Below are positions 9,469 to 21,043 of a stretch of 64,000 nucleotides of DNA, piece after piece. The notes under the pieces are model-generated. The model saw only the letters and a list, made by a program, of their open reading frames with translations. It searched no databases and was not told where the DNA came from. The stretch spans positions 52,372,751 to 52,436,750 of the forward strand of contig CM076851.1 in the NCBI GenBank assembly GCA_039519185.1, given 5' to 3'. Both the position numbers and the translations under genes were made by a program. How positions within the stretch are numbered: the first letter of the stretch is position 1; every line of letters begins with the position of its first letter. The stretch comes from Astragalus membranaceus (taxonomy: Eukaryota > Streptophyta > Magnoliopsida > Fabales > Fabaceae).

Positions 9469-12400
9469 ATGGAAGGAACATTCGCTCATGATGGAGATAT
9501 GTTCAAGCTAACTGCAGATAACTATTCCTATTGGAAGCCGATGATGGAAGACCATCTATACTGCAAGGATTTGTATGAGCCAATCACAAATGAGGACATG
9601 CCAGAAGGGAAGACTGAAAAAGAATGGGAGGTTCTGAATCGGAAAGCTGTTGCTATGATTCGGAAGTACATCGACAAAAGCTTGTTTGAGCATTATCAAC
9701 TTATACCAATGCGTATGAGTTATGGACGAAGCTTGAATCTATGATTCAAAAGAAAACTCCCAGGAACAAAGCTCATCTTGTCAGACGGTTGGTGAAATTG
9801 GAGTACTCTGACGGCCAAAATATGATCGAGCATCTGAACACTTTCAAAGGTATTGTCAATCAATTAACAAAAGCAGATATGAAAATTGATGATGAATTGC
9901 AAACTCTTCTACTCCTTAGTTCTCTACCTGAGAGCTGGGACACATTAGTTGTCACTCTCAGCAACTCAACACCTGACGGAAAGCTTAGCCTGGATACTAT
10001 CACAGATAGTTTGCTAAATGAAGAATCTAGAAGGAAGGAAAGAGGAATGAGTAGTCACTCAGAAGCCAATGTTGCTGAGAATAGAGGAAGGAGTGAGCAT
10101 AGAAGCAAAGGAAGCCGTGGGAAATCACGAGGAAGATCCAAGTCTCGCCCTAGAGGTTTGACCTGTTTCTATTGTGGAAAAGATGGTCATAAGAAGCCAG
10201 AGTGCAGATTCTTGAAGAGAGATCAGAAGGCCGGAACAGTCCATCCTGATGTGATAGATCCCAAAAAGAAGTTGGAAGAGAAAACCACAACAGCAGTTGC
10301 ATCAGACGACGAGAACGTGTTCCTTGTCAGTGAGGTAAATTATCTAAACGTTGTTTTTGATGATTGCACTTGGATAGTTGATACTGGAGCATCTTTCCAT
10401 GTTACTCCTCATGAAGGATTCTTCTCATCTTATCAAAAAGGAGATTTTGGAAAAGTAAAGATGGGCAATCATGTCACAAGCAAGATTGTTGGCATAGGAG
10501 AAGTGATTCTGTTGACAGAAAATGGAAACAAACTTGTGCTGAAGGAGGTAAGACATGTACCCGAGATGCGTCTAAACCTTATCTCGGCAGGTAAGCTAGA
10601 TGATGCTGGAATGAATAACCAGTTTGGTGGTGGAAAATGGAAGCTTAGCCGGGGAAGCATGGTTGTTGCTCGCGGTAGAAAGGAAGGCTCTTTGTACATC
10701 ACACATGGAAAGCTATGCAAATGGGAGATAAATGTTGCTCAAGAAGAAAGTAAGGAGCTGTGGCATAAAAGACTAGGTCACATGAGTGAGAAGGGTCTAG
10801 AAATCCTCGCTAAAGATCATCTCCAAAGCATAAAGGGACAACCACTTGAATCCTGTGAAGATTGCCTAGCAGGTAAGCAACGCAGAGTATCCTTCCAAAG
10901 ATCAGACAATGGAAGAAGAAGAAAACATATTCTAGATCTTGTGCATTCAGATGTATGTTCAACGTCTGAAAGATCCATTGGTGGTGCTCAATACTTTGTT
11001 ACCTTTATTGATGACCACTCTAGAAAGTTGTGGGTGTATCTATTGAAGAGAAAGGATAAAGTCCTTCGAGCCTTCAAGGAGTTTCATGTTTCAGTAGAAC
11101 GAGAAACTGGTAAAAAGCTGAAATGTTTGAGAAGTGATAATGGTGGAGAGTATAGAGGTCCGTTCGAGCATTATTGTAAGACTCACAGAATCAGACATGA
11201 GAAGGTACCTCCTAAGACACCTCAGATGAATGGTGTAGCTGAAAGGTTCAATAGAACTATTGCCGAGAAGGTCAGAAGCATGTTGTCTCATGCGAAGCTT
11301 CCTAAGTCATTCTGGGGGGAGGTAGTTGCTACTGCAGTTGATTTGATCAACCTATCACCCTCAAGACCTCTAAATGGAAAGATACCAGAAGAAGTATGGA
11401 CAGGTAAGAAAGCCTCTTATCGCAACTTGAGAGTCTTTGGATGTAAGGCATCTGTTCACATTCCAAAAGATGAAAGGGCAAAGCTTGATGCTAAGGCAAA
11501 AGAATGTGTATATCTTGGCTCTCCAAGAGATGAACTTGGTTTCAGATTATGGGATCCTGCAAATAGGAAGATTGTTCGAAGCAGAGATGTGGTGTTCTTT
11601 GAAGACCAGACAATTCAAGACATCAAGAAAATGGAGAAACCAAAACTCAAGGTGAGCTATGATCAAAGTCCCCTTGTGGTGAACAAATCAGGGGGAGAGA
11701 CTCCTCAGACAGAGCCAGATCAGGATATACAACTTGATGAGACAATTGAAGAACCACCTCAGGAAGAACAACCTGACCAAGTGATGGAAGATCAATCAGG
11801 GGAGGATGTTCAACACGAACCCCAAGTAAGGCGGTCAACAAGAGAGAGGCAACCATCAAGAAGGTACTTCTCAGATGAATATATCAATCTTACTGATGAA
11901 GGTGAACCTCAAAGCTTTGCAGAAGCCATTGAGATGGAAGAAAAAGACAAATGGTTGCAAGCCATGGAAGAAGAGATTCAGTCCTTAAAGGAGAATCAGA
12001 CGTACGATTTGGTAGAATTACCAAAAGGCAGAAAGGCGTTGCGAAACAAATGGGTGTTCAAGCTCAAGAATGAAGAGAACAACCCAAACCCAAGGTATAA
12101 GGCGCGAATTGTCGTGAAGGGGTGCAACCAAAAGAAAGGAATAGATTTTGATGAAATATTCTCACCAGTGGTGAAGATGACTTCTATTAGAGCAATTCTT
12201 GGTCTAGCAGCAAAACTAGACTTGGAGATTGAACAACTGGATGTCAAAACAGCATTCTTACATGGAGACCTAGAAGAAGAAATTTACATGGAGCAACCAG
12301 AGGGTTTTGAAGAACCAGGCAAAGAACACTTGGTGTGTCGGCTTAAGAAAAGTCTCTATGGTCTGAAGCAAGCTCCAAGACAATGGTACAAGAAGTTCGA

Positions 12401-13469
12401 CTCCTTTATGACCCAACATAATTTTAAGAAGACCTCCGCAGATCATTGTGTGTTTGTGAAGAACTATGAAAATGGTGAGTCCATCATACTTCTCTTATAT
12501 GTTGATGACATGTTAATTATGGGGAAAGATAAGATAAAAATAGCTGCTCTCAAGAAGGCATTGAGCAAGTCTTTCGCCATGAAAGATCTGGGTGCAGTGA
12601 AGAGGATTCTTGGAATGAAAATTACTAGAGATCGTTCCAAAAGAATGTTGTGGGTATCACAAGAAGACTACATTGAGAAGGTTCTCAAAAGGTTCAACAT
12701 GCACAATGCCAAACCTGCGCGTGTACCATTAGCTGGACATTTCAAACTCAGCAAGTCTCAATGTCCAAAGAATGAAGAGGAAAAAGAAGAAATGAACAAG
12801 GTGCCCTATTCTTCTGCTGTGGGTAGCCTTATGTATGCAATGGTTTGTACAAGACCAGATATTGGTTATGCTGTAGGAGTTGTTAGCAGATTCCTATCAA
12901 ACCCAGGTAAGGAGCATTGGGAAGCTGTTAAATGGATACTGAGGTATCTAAGAGGAACTGCCAAAAGAAGCTTATGCTTCGGCAATGGAGATCAAATGCT
13001 TATTGGATATTCAGACTCGGATATGGCAGGAGATGTGGACTCAAGGAAGTCAACATCAGGTTATCTGATTACCTTTGCAGGGGGAGCTGTTTCTTGGCAG
13101 TCAAAGCTTCAAAAATGTGTGACTTTGTCTACCGCTGAAGCAGAGTATGTAGCAGTCACTGAAACCTCCAAGGAGATGTTATGGATGAAGAACTTTCTAA
13201 TAGAGTTGGGGCATGATCAAGTTGATTATGTGGTGAATTGTGATAATCAAAGTACCATCCATCTAGCCAAGAATCCCATGTTCCATTCACGCTCAAAACA
13301 TATTGACATCCGGTATCATTGGATACGAGAAGCGTTGGATGAGAAGAGATTGAAGATAGAGAAAATCCATACAGATTTGAATTGGTCTGATATGATGACT
13401 AAGTCATTGCCAACCAAGAAGGTTGAAGATTGTTGCCAAGGTGCTGGTGTTGTGGTGCCCCCCAATTAA
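9469..13469 (+). pseudogene. Copia gag-pol polyprotein (Tnt1/Tork-like) with one gag frameshift
   Basis: Gag starts at ATG 9469. The reading frame shifts at ~9705-9712 by a single missing base in a CCAA run, so the first frame stops at 9742-9744 while pol runs open from before 9741 to 13469 (1,242 codons). Numbered from 9741: zinc knuckle CFYCGKDGHKKPEC ~141-154; aspartic protease WIVDTGAS ~211-218; integrase H-H-C-C ~346-384 then D, DNGGEY and the E of VAERFNR; RT QLDVKTAFLHGDL, SLYGLKQAPRQW and YVDDM at ~920; RNase H YSDSDMAG ~1090. Everything except the one indel looks intact, so the element was active recently. A sequencing error in the short A run is an alternative to a real lesion. Confidence 0.92.
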
Positions 13470-13471
13470 GT

Positions 13472-13487
13472 CAGGGAGGGGGAGATT
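13472..13487 (+). promoter_or_regulatory. Polypurine tract of the outer copia element
   Basis: CAGGGAGGGGGAGATT directly precedes the 3' LTR and would prime plus-strand cDNA synthesis. Confidence 0.8.
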
Positions 13488-14070
13488 TGTTGGAATTCCC
13501 CTCCTTAATTGTGATGCACTAGTCACAATGCATGGGAAAGGGGGATGAATATTCCAAGGTCTTGGAATTCATTTCTTTGACCTTGAAACATGCACATTCA
13601 ACTTTGAAGAATGCATTGGGAGTTTCTAGACCCCATTGGAATTGTGGAAATTAATTAGCCTCCATTAATCACTCTTTTTGGAGAAGCCACATTCTTCTCC
13701 TATAAATAGGAGAACTTGTGAAGAGTTTCATATCACATCCAAGTGAAGAAATCCTAAGAGAGTTAGAGAGTTCCTTTGTATTCCTCTTTGAGAGAAAGAG
13801 AGAGTTCCATAGAGAGAAAGTTTTGTATACCATCCGAGAGGGTGAGATTCATAGAGAGATCCTCAGAGATTGAGAGAAACACTTTGTAATCCTACTTTTA
13901 TAGTGGAGATCTTTTAACTGGACTAGGTCCCGTGGTTTTTCCCGAGAGGGTTTTCCACGTAAAAATTCTGGTGTCATTATTCTTCTCTTCACTCTTTTAT
14001 TTTTTACACTTCCGCATAGTGCCCATTTTGCGTTCACAGAGGAGGGAATAGGTACCGCTATTTCCCAACA
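13488..14070 (+). repeat. 3' LTR of the outer copia element (583 bp)
   Basis: Complete LTR, TGTTGG...CCAACA. CTATAAATAGG at ~13700 is a strong TATA box that would start the genomic RNA; the same box is present in the 5' LTR at ~9050. Confidence 0.9.
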
Positions 14071-14075
14071 TAACC
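14071..14075. repeat. 5-bp target-site duplication, right copy (copia element)
   Basis: TAACC immediately after the 3' LTR end CCCAACA; matches 5438-5442. Confidence 0.8.
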
Positions 14076-14633
14076 AAGTTTCAATTTTGGCCACCATGTT
14101 TTTCATAGCTAAACACATTAAGAGTGAGTTTCAATTATTATTTTTGCCTTGATTTTGATCTCAAACTTGATTCTAGCCTCTCTAGAATCTAAAACAAGCA
14201 CGCTCTACATGAGTATGGGATTCATTATTGACTGCAGTCACTAAAGGCAACCCCATAGAAACCATTAGATTAATAAAATCTTCAATCATTACCTTTAAAA
14301 TATTTCATTTTAAAAAAATTAAAAAAAAACATAAGAGGAGAGAGATAGTGGGTTGACGGTAGAGGATCAGAATCCATGTGTATGAGCGAGTTTGAAATGA
14401 ACCAATGAATCGGTAAAAAATAGAAATCAAACATTTGACCACATTATTTAGGTTTTGGTTAGATTGTGTTTTTTCTTTGTTATGATTAATGGATAAGTCT
14501 AGTTTTTAAATGTTGTTTAAGGCAATTAAATCTCCTAACTATTAATTTAAAACTGAATTCATTTAGTGAATTTATTGTTGAATCTTAAATGTTTCATTTT
14601 AGTCAAAAATCCTGCTTGGAGGAAAATAGATGT
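14076..14633. other. Intergenic DNA, nothing recognised
   Basis: A/T-rich sequence without a coding region, repeat or element end that I can identify. Confidence 0.5.
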
Positions 14634-15656
14634 GTTGAGCAACATATACGTGAAATAACTTCTGCATACAACACATAAAAACACAATAACTTACTCAAAA
14701 GTTTATTATAAACTTAGAACATCTCAACCAAAAAGGTTTACCTCATAATATGCATTGCAAGGCAAAGATAAATGGAATAAAACATGTTGATATAATGGAA
14801 AGTACAAGAGATATCAATAGGGTAGAGATTACACTGATTGAAGTACTCTTGCATAAGTTTGCCCAGCAGTGCAGATGCACTGATTTCCTGCACCTAACTA
14901 AGATGAAGAAGTGAAGTGAGAAGTCGTCAATTCCTTCCTTACCTTCTTGCAAACTAACTACTAACTTAAAACTATAAAAAGAAATAAAATACAAGAAAGG
15001 AAATGATTATAAACTATAATGGAATGTGTATGGATGTTGTTTCAAGTGAGAAGTGGAAGCCGTTATATAGCCTTGGAGGTTTCCTTAAAGTGAGGTTTTG
15101 CTTGGAGATCAAGTTAACCTAAGGAGGCTTAACCATGGTTACTTTTCAGAACTTTGATGAAGGGGATTGAGTCCAACACTCAACTTCAAAGAGTGGCCCA
15201 ATCGTGGAAGGCCATGTGTCCTTTATGAATGACCCTTCATGATGGTCTTCTGTTGTAAGCGCCTCCTTTTGCAAGTTGGCATGTGCCTCCACGTGACTTG
15301 TGACTAAGCATGATGTCATAGAGGTGTTTATGCATTGGTATGGATTGAGGTGCTTCCAATGTTGAGTAATCTGTCTTTAGTGCAGGATAATGCAGTGCAG
15401 TTGCCCTGTTGTAGATGCATTTTGTGCAGATGCACTGTTGTTTTCCTGGTGCAGGTGCTTCAACTGCAGGTGCACTGAACAAACGCATCAAACATACCAA
15501 TATACATACAAAACACTTAAATCATTGCATAACCCTCTTCGAAACTTAGAATGTTGTTATCTTACTCATACTACTATATTTAACACATATTACACTTGAT
15601 TTAAAGTAATTAGTTATGTTTAGATACATAAATAAATCTATATAAAATAGAGTTAT
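14634..15656 (-). repeat. LTR-like segment of a gypsy-type element, minus orientation
   Basis: Read on the minus strand it starts TGATAACTCTATTTTATATAG, the style of many plant gypsy LTRs and similar to the TGATGAGTCAT start of the solo LTR at 6103. It contains a TATA box GCTATATAACGGC (~15060-15072) and ends near TTGCTCAACA. The right boundary at 15656 is sharp because the adjoining LINE reading frame stops exactly there. The left boundary is uncertain: no target duplication was found, so this may be a truncated LTR. A TGCAGATGCACTG-like motif recurs within it (14870s, 15430s). Confidence 0.5.
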
Positions 15657-15830
15657 CACTGTTGCCATTGGATTGAGGTAGAAAAACAGCCAAGGATGAC
15701 AGCACTTTTGTCTCTAAAAATACCACCACAAGCAGCTGGACCAGGACAATCTTTAGTAGCACCATTCGTATTACAGTTTATCATGTAAGGAGCGGGGGGA
15801 TCCAAATAACCTCTTTGATATTTGAAGAAT
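15657..15830 (-). pseudogene. LINE RNase H domain, first third only
   Basis: The minus-strand frame reads INCNTNGA...CPGPAACGGIFRDKSAVILGCF, the start of the plant LINE RNase H with the first catalytic Asp changed to Asn (NTNG for NTDG). The frame ends at the LTR boundary 15656/15657; the Glu and later Asp residues are missing. Confidence 0.75.
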
Positions 15831-16048
15831 TTTTGTAATTACCAATGATATTGAAGGCCTTTATCATCATAAACTCAACAACAAAGAAGACATTTTAGAT
15901 TTAGAGGCATTTCCTACTGAAGTCACATTGGAAATAATTAAATTGATAGTCGTGTGTATGAGGATCACATGATTATCAAGTCTAGCATGATTCCTGCAAT
16001 ACCAAATTGCCCAAAATATGTTAACAACCGTAGCAGAGACAATATCAC

Positions 16049-16683
16049 TCAACTGGGGGGCTTCAACCATGAGACGCCGAAGTTAAAGTACTCTGAAAAA
16101 AAAAAAGAAGTATCAATATAGATGCTCATGATACCTCCAAGTCGGTTCCAAATATGCTTGGCAAATGGGAAGACAAGGAAGAGGTGTTGAGAGGTCTCTA
16201 AAGCACTATCATAGAAAATACAAATAGAAACAATGGTGCAACCTCTAACCCAAAGTTGATCATCTGTTGAGATTTTATCATGAAGAGCCCTCCAAAGAAT
16301 AAAGGATTTAAAAGGCGGGATAAAATTCTTCAAAACAATCTTGGTCCAAGGAACCATCTGTCCAGTAGGATTATAGAAGAGAAAAGAATCCTTGAAAGTC
16401 AAGTCTCTTGAATTAGAAAATCCCACATCAATTGATCCTCCACTGAAATAGCGGGGATAACTATTTCCTGAATTTCAGAATGAAGCTGAGGGAAGTGATT
16501 AATGAGATCAGCGGGGATGAACCATCTACCGTTCACGATAAAATCCCTCAGAGTAGCGTTAAGATCCCTATGCAAATTAGAAGATATTCCAATAATATCC
16601 ACAATAGGCCTAGATAGCCAATCAGTCCAAAAATTTATCCTGACATCATTCCCAACCTTCCAAGTTGAATGCTCAAGAATCAC
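16049..16683 (-). pseudogene. LINE zf-RVT domain region
   Basis: Two overlapping frames carry STWKVGNDVRINFWTDWL and FKSFILWRALHDKISTDDQLWVRG, the zinc-binding RT-associated region downstream of plant L1 RT. A frame change occurs near 16410-16430. Confidence 0.75.
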
Positions 16684-16699
16684 AGAAATACAAGTCTAA

Positions 16700-18105
16700 A
16701 TCAAAAGAAGAGCACATTATAAGTTGGTAGATATGAAATTCCACCTCAACTTTAACATACCATTCCTATTAAATGCTTTGATAGATCTCAGACTCAAACC
16801 ACCTTCTTGAAACGGTTTGCACACTTTACTCCAGGCAACAATAACAATTTTCCTGGTATTAATGTCCCCTAACCACACAAAATTTTTAATCCAAGTGTCA
16901 ACAGTGTTGAGGAGATTAGCACACCAACATAAATACGAAAGTTGCAAACCAACATGCTTAGAATGACCAAAGTTACCAATTGAACTCTACCCATAATCAT
17001 AATAACGAACCTTTTCAGGAGGATAACTTAGCCTTATATCTATCTGCAATAGGTAATAAATGAATTCTCCGAAGCTTTCCTTTGAATAAAGGGACACCAA
17101 GATAATTAAAAGGGATAGAACCCTTAGAAAACCCAAGCAAAGCTGAAATGGCTGTGATATGGGAGGGGGATATGCTGCCAGTGAAAAAATTCGATTTCTA
17201 TTTACTAACAACTTGGCCAGAGACTTGCTCATAAGAGGAAAAGAGATCCAACAAACTAGAAAGATATATTTCTACCTTTCACAAATCCCCACTAATTATC
17301 AGAAATAATATAGGAGCAACTAAAGCAAGTCTGTCAGCTATAACTTTAGTAATAATTTTAAAATTTAAATTAGTTAGAGCTATAGGTCTATAATGCTCAA
17401 TTCTATCAGCTTCATCTACTTTTGGAATCAAAGCAACAATATTAGAATTAAAATTAGGAAGTATCCAACCTTGTTGAAAAAATTGCAAGATAGCATTATA
17501 GACATCTTGAGCAACAATATTCGAGTAATGTTAGAAGAAGAAGCCTCCAAACCCATCAGGACCGGAGGCGTCATCTCCATTAAGCGAGAAAACTGTAGTT
17601 TTAACCTCATCCCTAGAAGGTAAATTAGTAAGCATATATAACATTGTCCTGATCTGAGACTAAAGAGAATGAATAATATTCCTAATAAAACCATTGGAGC
17701 AACAATCATTGTTCACCGAAAACAAACTCTGATAATAATTCAAGATATGATTATCAATATCAGCAGCGTCTAACAGCAAATTATAGCCATCCTTCATAAT
17801 AGAAATTTTCCTGGTAACATTTTTAGTCTCGGTCATTTTATGAAAAAAAAATTAGTATATCTATCCCCAAAATTATGCCAGTTGACTCTAGATTTCTCCT
17901 TTCAATAAGCTTCTTCATAATTTAAGGCAACCCGCAAATTAGTTTGAGCCTCCTTCTCAAGAGAAAATAAAGTATCTGATCCTCCTAGATTATTAATCTT
18001 CTCCTGGATATTATCAAGCTTGGTTAAGGCATCACTAACATTAGCAAAAGCGTTACCAAAAACAGTAGTATTCCAGCCTTTAAGCTTTGCCTTCAAGATT
18101 TTCAA
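16700..18105 (-). pseudogene. LINE reverse transcriptase remnant lacking the catalytic core
   Basis: N-terminal RT blocks are present: VALIPKV...RIEHYRPIALTNLNFKIITKVIADRL (17300-17480) and a GFVKGRNI-like piece near 17270. The next recognisable segment is the post-catalytic LLDLFSSYEQVSGQ region (~17240) and the thumb/connection (SLRSIKAFNRNGMLKLRW, ~16750). The palm between them, including the (F/Y)ADD motif, is absent. This is an internal deletion of several hundred bp compared with the family, not only point decay. Confidence 0.75.
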
Positions 18106-18149
18106 TTTATGAGATATGACGTGCTTGTGGCAACCAACTACGGGACTTT

Positions 18150-18943
18150 GCTAAGCCTCAGAGACAACCCTCTTGCAATCAGGGAGTTGAGTCGATATTT
18201 TCATAAATTTAAATGAAAAGTGTTTCTGAAAAGTCTCCTTTTTCACAAGCAAGAGAAGTGGAAAATGATCTGACATACTTCTAGTAAGAGTACAGCAGTC
18301 CACATTGTCCCAAAAAATTGAGCCAAGCCTCATTACAAATGGATCTATCAAGTCTCTTCTTAGTATAATTGTTTCCAAGTCTACCATTAGACCAAGTATC
18401 TTGAGATCCCCTCGTAGGAATATGGATCAAATGATTCATGTCAGTTCAGGACGAGAACTCATCACAGGAAATAGCTGAAGGAAGCCCCTTACCCCTGTGC
18501 TCATGAGCACTCATAACAGCTTTAAAATCACCAATAAAACCCCAAGGAGCAGAATGATTCTGCTGCAAGTTAGTCAAATCACTCCATAATTGCTTTCTAG
18601 GAGTGTAATTGGTAGACGCAACATTAACAGCAGAGAAAAAAGAGTTCAATTTTCCACAACTATAGAAAAAACCACTTGCTGGCTAGTAGAAGAAATATTT
18701 GTAGGACTATAAGCATCAGTGCAAATACACCAAATATTAGAGGACAGAGAACCTCTATTATTCTCTGCAAACAATTTTAAATTCAAGTTGGAGAAAAAAA
18801 ATTGAGGGAATGTGATTTATACTAACCCAAGGCTCTGAAATAAACAAAAAATCTGGCTTATGCAGCTCACAAAGCTTTTTTAACACTACTCTTGTGTTAG
18901 GATTACCAATGCCTCTGACATTCCAATAAAGAGTCTTTAACAT
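18150..18943 (-). pseudogene. LINE apurinic-like endonuclease domain, broken
   Basis: Would nick target DNA to prime reverse transcription. Starts MLKTLYWNVRGIGN (18943), the canonical N-terminus of plant L1 ORF2. It continues with LHKPDFLFISEPW, WGFIGDFKAV (the GDFN-type metal-binding block, with N changed to K; ~18540), CDEF and MSDHFPLLL (the conserved SDH active site, ~18270). Stops and frame changes lie between these blocks. Confidence 0.82.
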
Positions 18944-19497
18944 TATGAAGAGTGTTGGATACTACACTTAGATCGGGTCATATAACCTTCCTTCTTTTGA
19001 ATCTGTAATTGCTTCTTTCTCATCTTTTTTTGTGGAGATTTAGATAAAACCTATGTGGTTTTGTCAGTATTATTATCATCATCAACCAAAAACTAAGGGG
19101 ACGGAACCTAGAGTCTTCTGCTTCCAAAATTTGATCCTCGTTGGAATCACCAACATAATCACCCCAAAACTGACTAGAAATTTACATATCATTAACAACC
19201 TTGACATTAGAGTGAACAATTGGGTTTCAATATTGCGACCACTACTTGTATCAGATGTGGAAATCTGAACAACGTTGTCTACCTTCTGCATCTGCTTCAC
19301 CGCATGCGACACTTTTTTATCCTTATCCAAAGCGAATGAGTCCTAGAAAAATCCGACAGAGTCTAACCCTTCATTAGATTGCGTGACAACTTTTTTAATC
19401 ACATTGGATGAAGTTTCCTCTTGTTGATTGTTCAAATATGAATGTTGCTGCCCATTCTTAGGTCATGCTTGTTGGGCATTAGACGGCTCAGCAAATC

Positions 19498-20270
19498 TCA
19501 ATAAAGATTAGGATTCATTCCGTCCCAAGGAATATTGTTAACTCTTTTAAAAGCTTCATTATTCACTTGAACACTTATATCTTGCACATCTGGCTTAGCA
19601 TTAGCATTACTAGTATCCTTTGATTTTGGAACATATTTAGCAACCTTTTTTGGTTGAGCAACTTTATCTGGGATCTTTTGTTCTTTACTGTTCTCCACTT
19701 TTGAGCGTGTTAATTTGTTGCAATTGCTAATACTATGAGAAATATTCATGCAATTCATATAAAAGTAAGGCAAATTTTCATACTTAATGCCTACAAAGAA
19801 ATAATAACCCGATCTCTCCACAATAATTTGATTTCTAAGCTTTGATTTCTAAGCAATATCGACCAGAATACATGCAAAATTACCAAAATCTCTTTCAAAA
19901 GAATTTTTACTTCTAGTTTCATCCAAACAAATGGGAGCGCCAACACTACTAGCAACGGCAAATAAAATTTTGGGACGCCAATATTCTTGAGCAAGAGCAG
20001 TAATCATAATCCAACATTCTGCATTTGTATGTTTTATAGTTAAGGGATTAAAGTCAGGTTGCTAGGCAAACAACCAAAGCAAACCTGACTTGCAATTCCA
20101 AGAAGGTTGCGACTGTATTCTATGCAAATCATCAACCGAGAAAAAAGGAATTCATAATACATTTTCCCAAAAGAGATTAGACCCCACTTACCTGTTGGAT
20201 TTCAATCAATCAATCTTGATTGGAATATCCTCTTTTGATAGCAGGAGGCTTCCATCAAGAGAATATCCCT
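19498..20270 (-). pseudogene. LINE ORF1 (DUF4283 / CCHC), broken
   Basis: RNA-binding gag-like protein of plant L1 elements. Minus-strand fragments in several frames give the DUF4283 core (ALAQEYWRPKI, ~19970) and a following zinc-knuckle region at ~19735, YMNCMNISHSISNC. The first Cys of the CCHC motif is replaced by Tyr and the Gly before His by Ser. At least two frame changes and several stops (e.g. ~19840, ~20060) exclude a product. A basic Lys-rich tail follows (19500-19700). Confidence 0.75.
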
Positions 20271-20277
20271 TGTAGGT

Positions 20278-20684
20278 AAGTACAGTTTTTCAATGAGTAC
20301 CCAAAATGAGTACCCAAGTTGGATTACCGTGTATTACAACATAACATTATTGTATTTTGGATCAACCCGGTTTGTCCAAGTTTTATGAAAACTCATTTGT
20401 AGGTAGGTACAAATTTTGCTTCTTTTTGATAAACCATAGGGGGTGGGGGGGATATTATCATTTTATTCCTTTTTCTTAAAAGATAGTACACCATTTTATT
20501 TTTAATGTTATATTTATCATCGTGTTAAATTGTTGCCACCTTGACATTATTTTCTAGTACCATCTATGAAATGAAAATTATTTTTATTTCGCATTCAACC
20601 CGATGAAATTCATAAAGTTAATAATTTTATGAAACAGAGGTAAGATAGAGAACATACGAAAACAAAAAGGATTTAAAAAAAAAA
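20278..20684. other. Intergenic, no feature recognised
   Basis: GTAGGTAAGTACA (20274) and GTAGGTAGGTACA (20399) recur about 125 bp apart. No gene or element end was found. Confidence 0.4.
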
Positions 20685-21043
20685 ACAAGCATCAGTAGCG
20701 CTTCTTAGGAAAGCACAGCATAATGTACAACAATTTTGAAAAAAAAAAGGAAAAAGTAGCGCTTTTTAGAAAAAGTGCTAAGAGCATTGGTAGCGCTTTT
20801 ATGGAAAGCATTGCCTATTGTACAAAATTTTTGAAAAAAGGAAACGGTAGCACTTTTTAAGACAAATGCTAAGAGCATTAGTGGTGCATTTTAGTAAAAG
20901 CGCTAGTCATTCCCAACTATTAGCGGCACTTTTATTGCGCTACTGTAGGGGATGAGCAACAGTAGCGGCTGGATAAGTAGCGCTCGAAAGCGCTACTAAA
21001 GGCTAAAAAAATAGTGTTGCTAATAGCTTTTTCTGTTGTAGTG
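20685..21043 (-). mobile_element. One terminus of a CACTA (En/Spm) transposon
   Basis: The right end, read on the minus strand, is CACTACAACAGAAAAAGC, the signature start of plant CACTA elements. The adjoining 350 bp contains at least seven copies of AGCGCT or its variants in both orientations, as in the subterminal transposase-binding arrays of this superfamily. No second CACTA end or TNPD-type transposase was found to the left, so it is a one-ended remnant. Confidence 0.75.

Larger units (their letters stand above)
5443..14070 (+). mobile_element. Ty1/copia retrotransposon (Tork/Tnt1-like), 5' LTR interrupted by a nested copia
   Basis: LTRs start TGTTGG and end CCAACA. The 5-bp duplication TAACC is found immediately before 5443 (5438-5442) and after 14070 (14071-14075), so both outer ends belong to one insertion even though 8.6 kb separates them. 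The element proper is the 5' LTR (5443-5534 plus 8900-9418), PBS, gag-pol and 3' LTR (13488-14070). The rest, including the gap, is the nested element. About six or seven differences over ~520 compared LTR bases (roughly 98.7 percent identity by eye) point to a fairly recent insertion. Confidence 0.85.
15657..20277 (-). mobile_element. Decayed L1-type LINE
   Basis: On the minus strand, from right to left: ORF1 (DUF4283 and zinc knuckle), endonuclease, a remnant of RT, zf-RVT and the beginning of RNase H, the order of plant L1 elements. Stops and frameshifts occur every 60-120 codons. The 3' end (rest of RNase H, 3' UTR and poly-A) is missing because an LTR abuts at 15656/15657. No 5' target duplication was identified. 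Confidence 0.85.
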
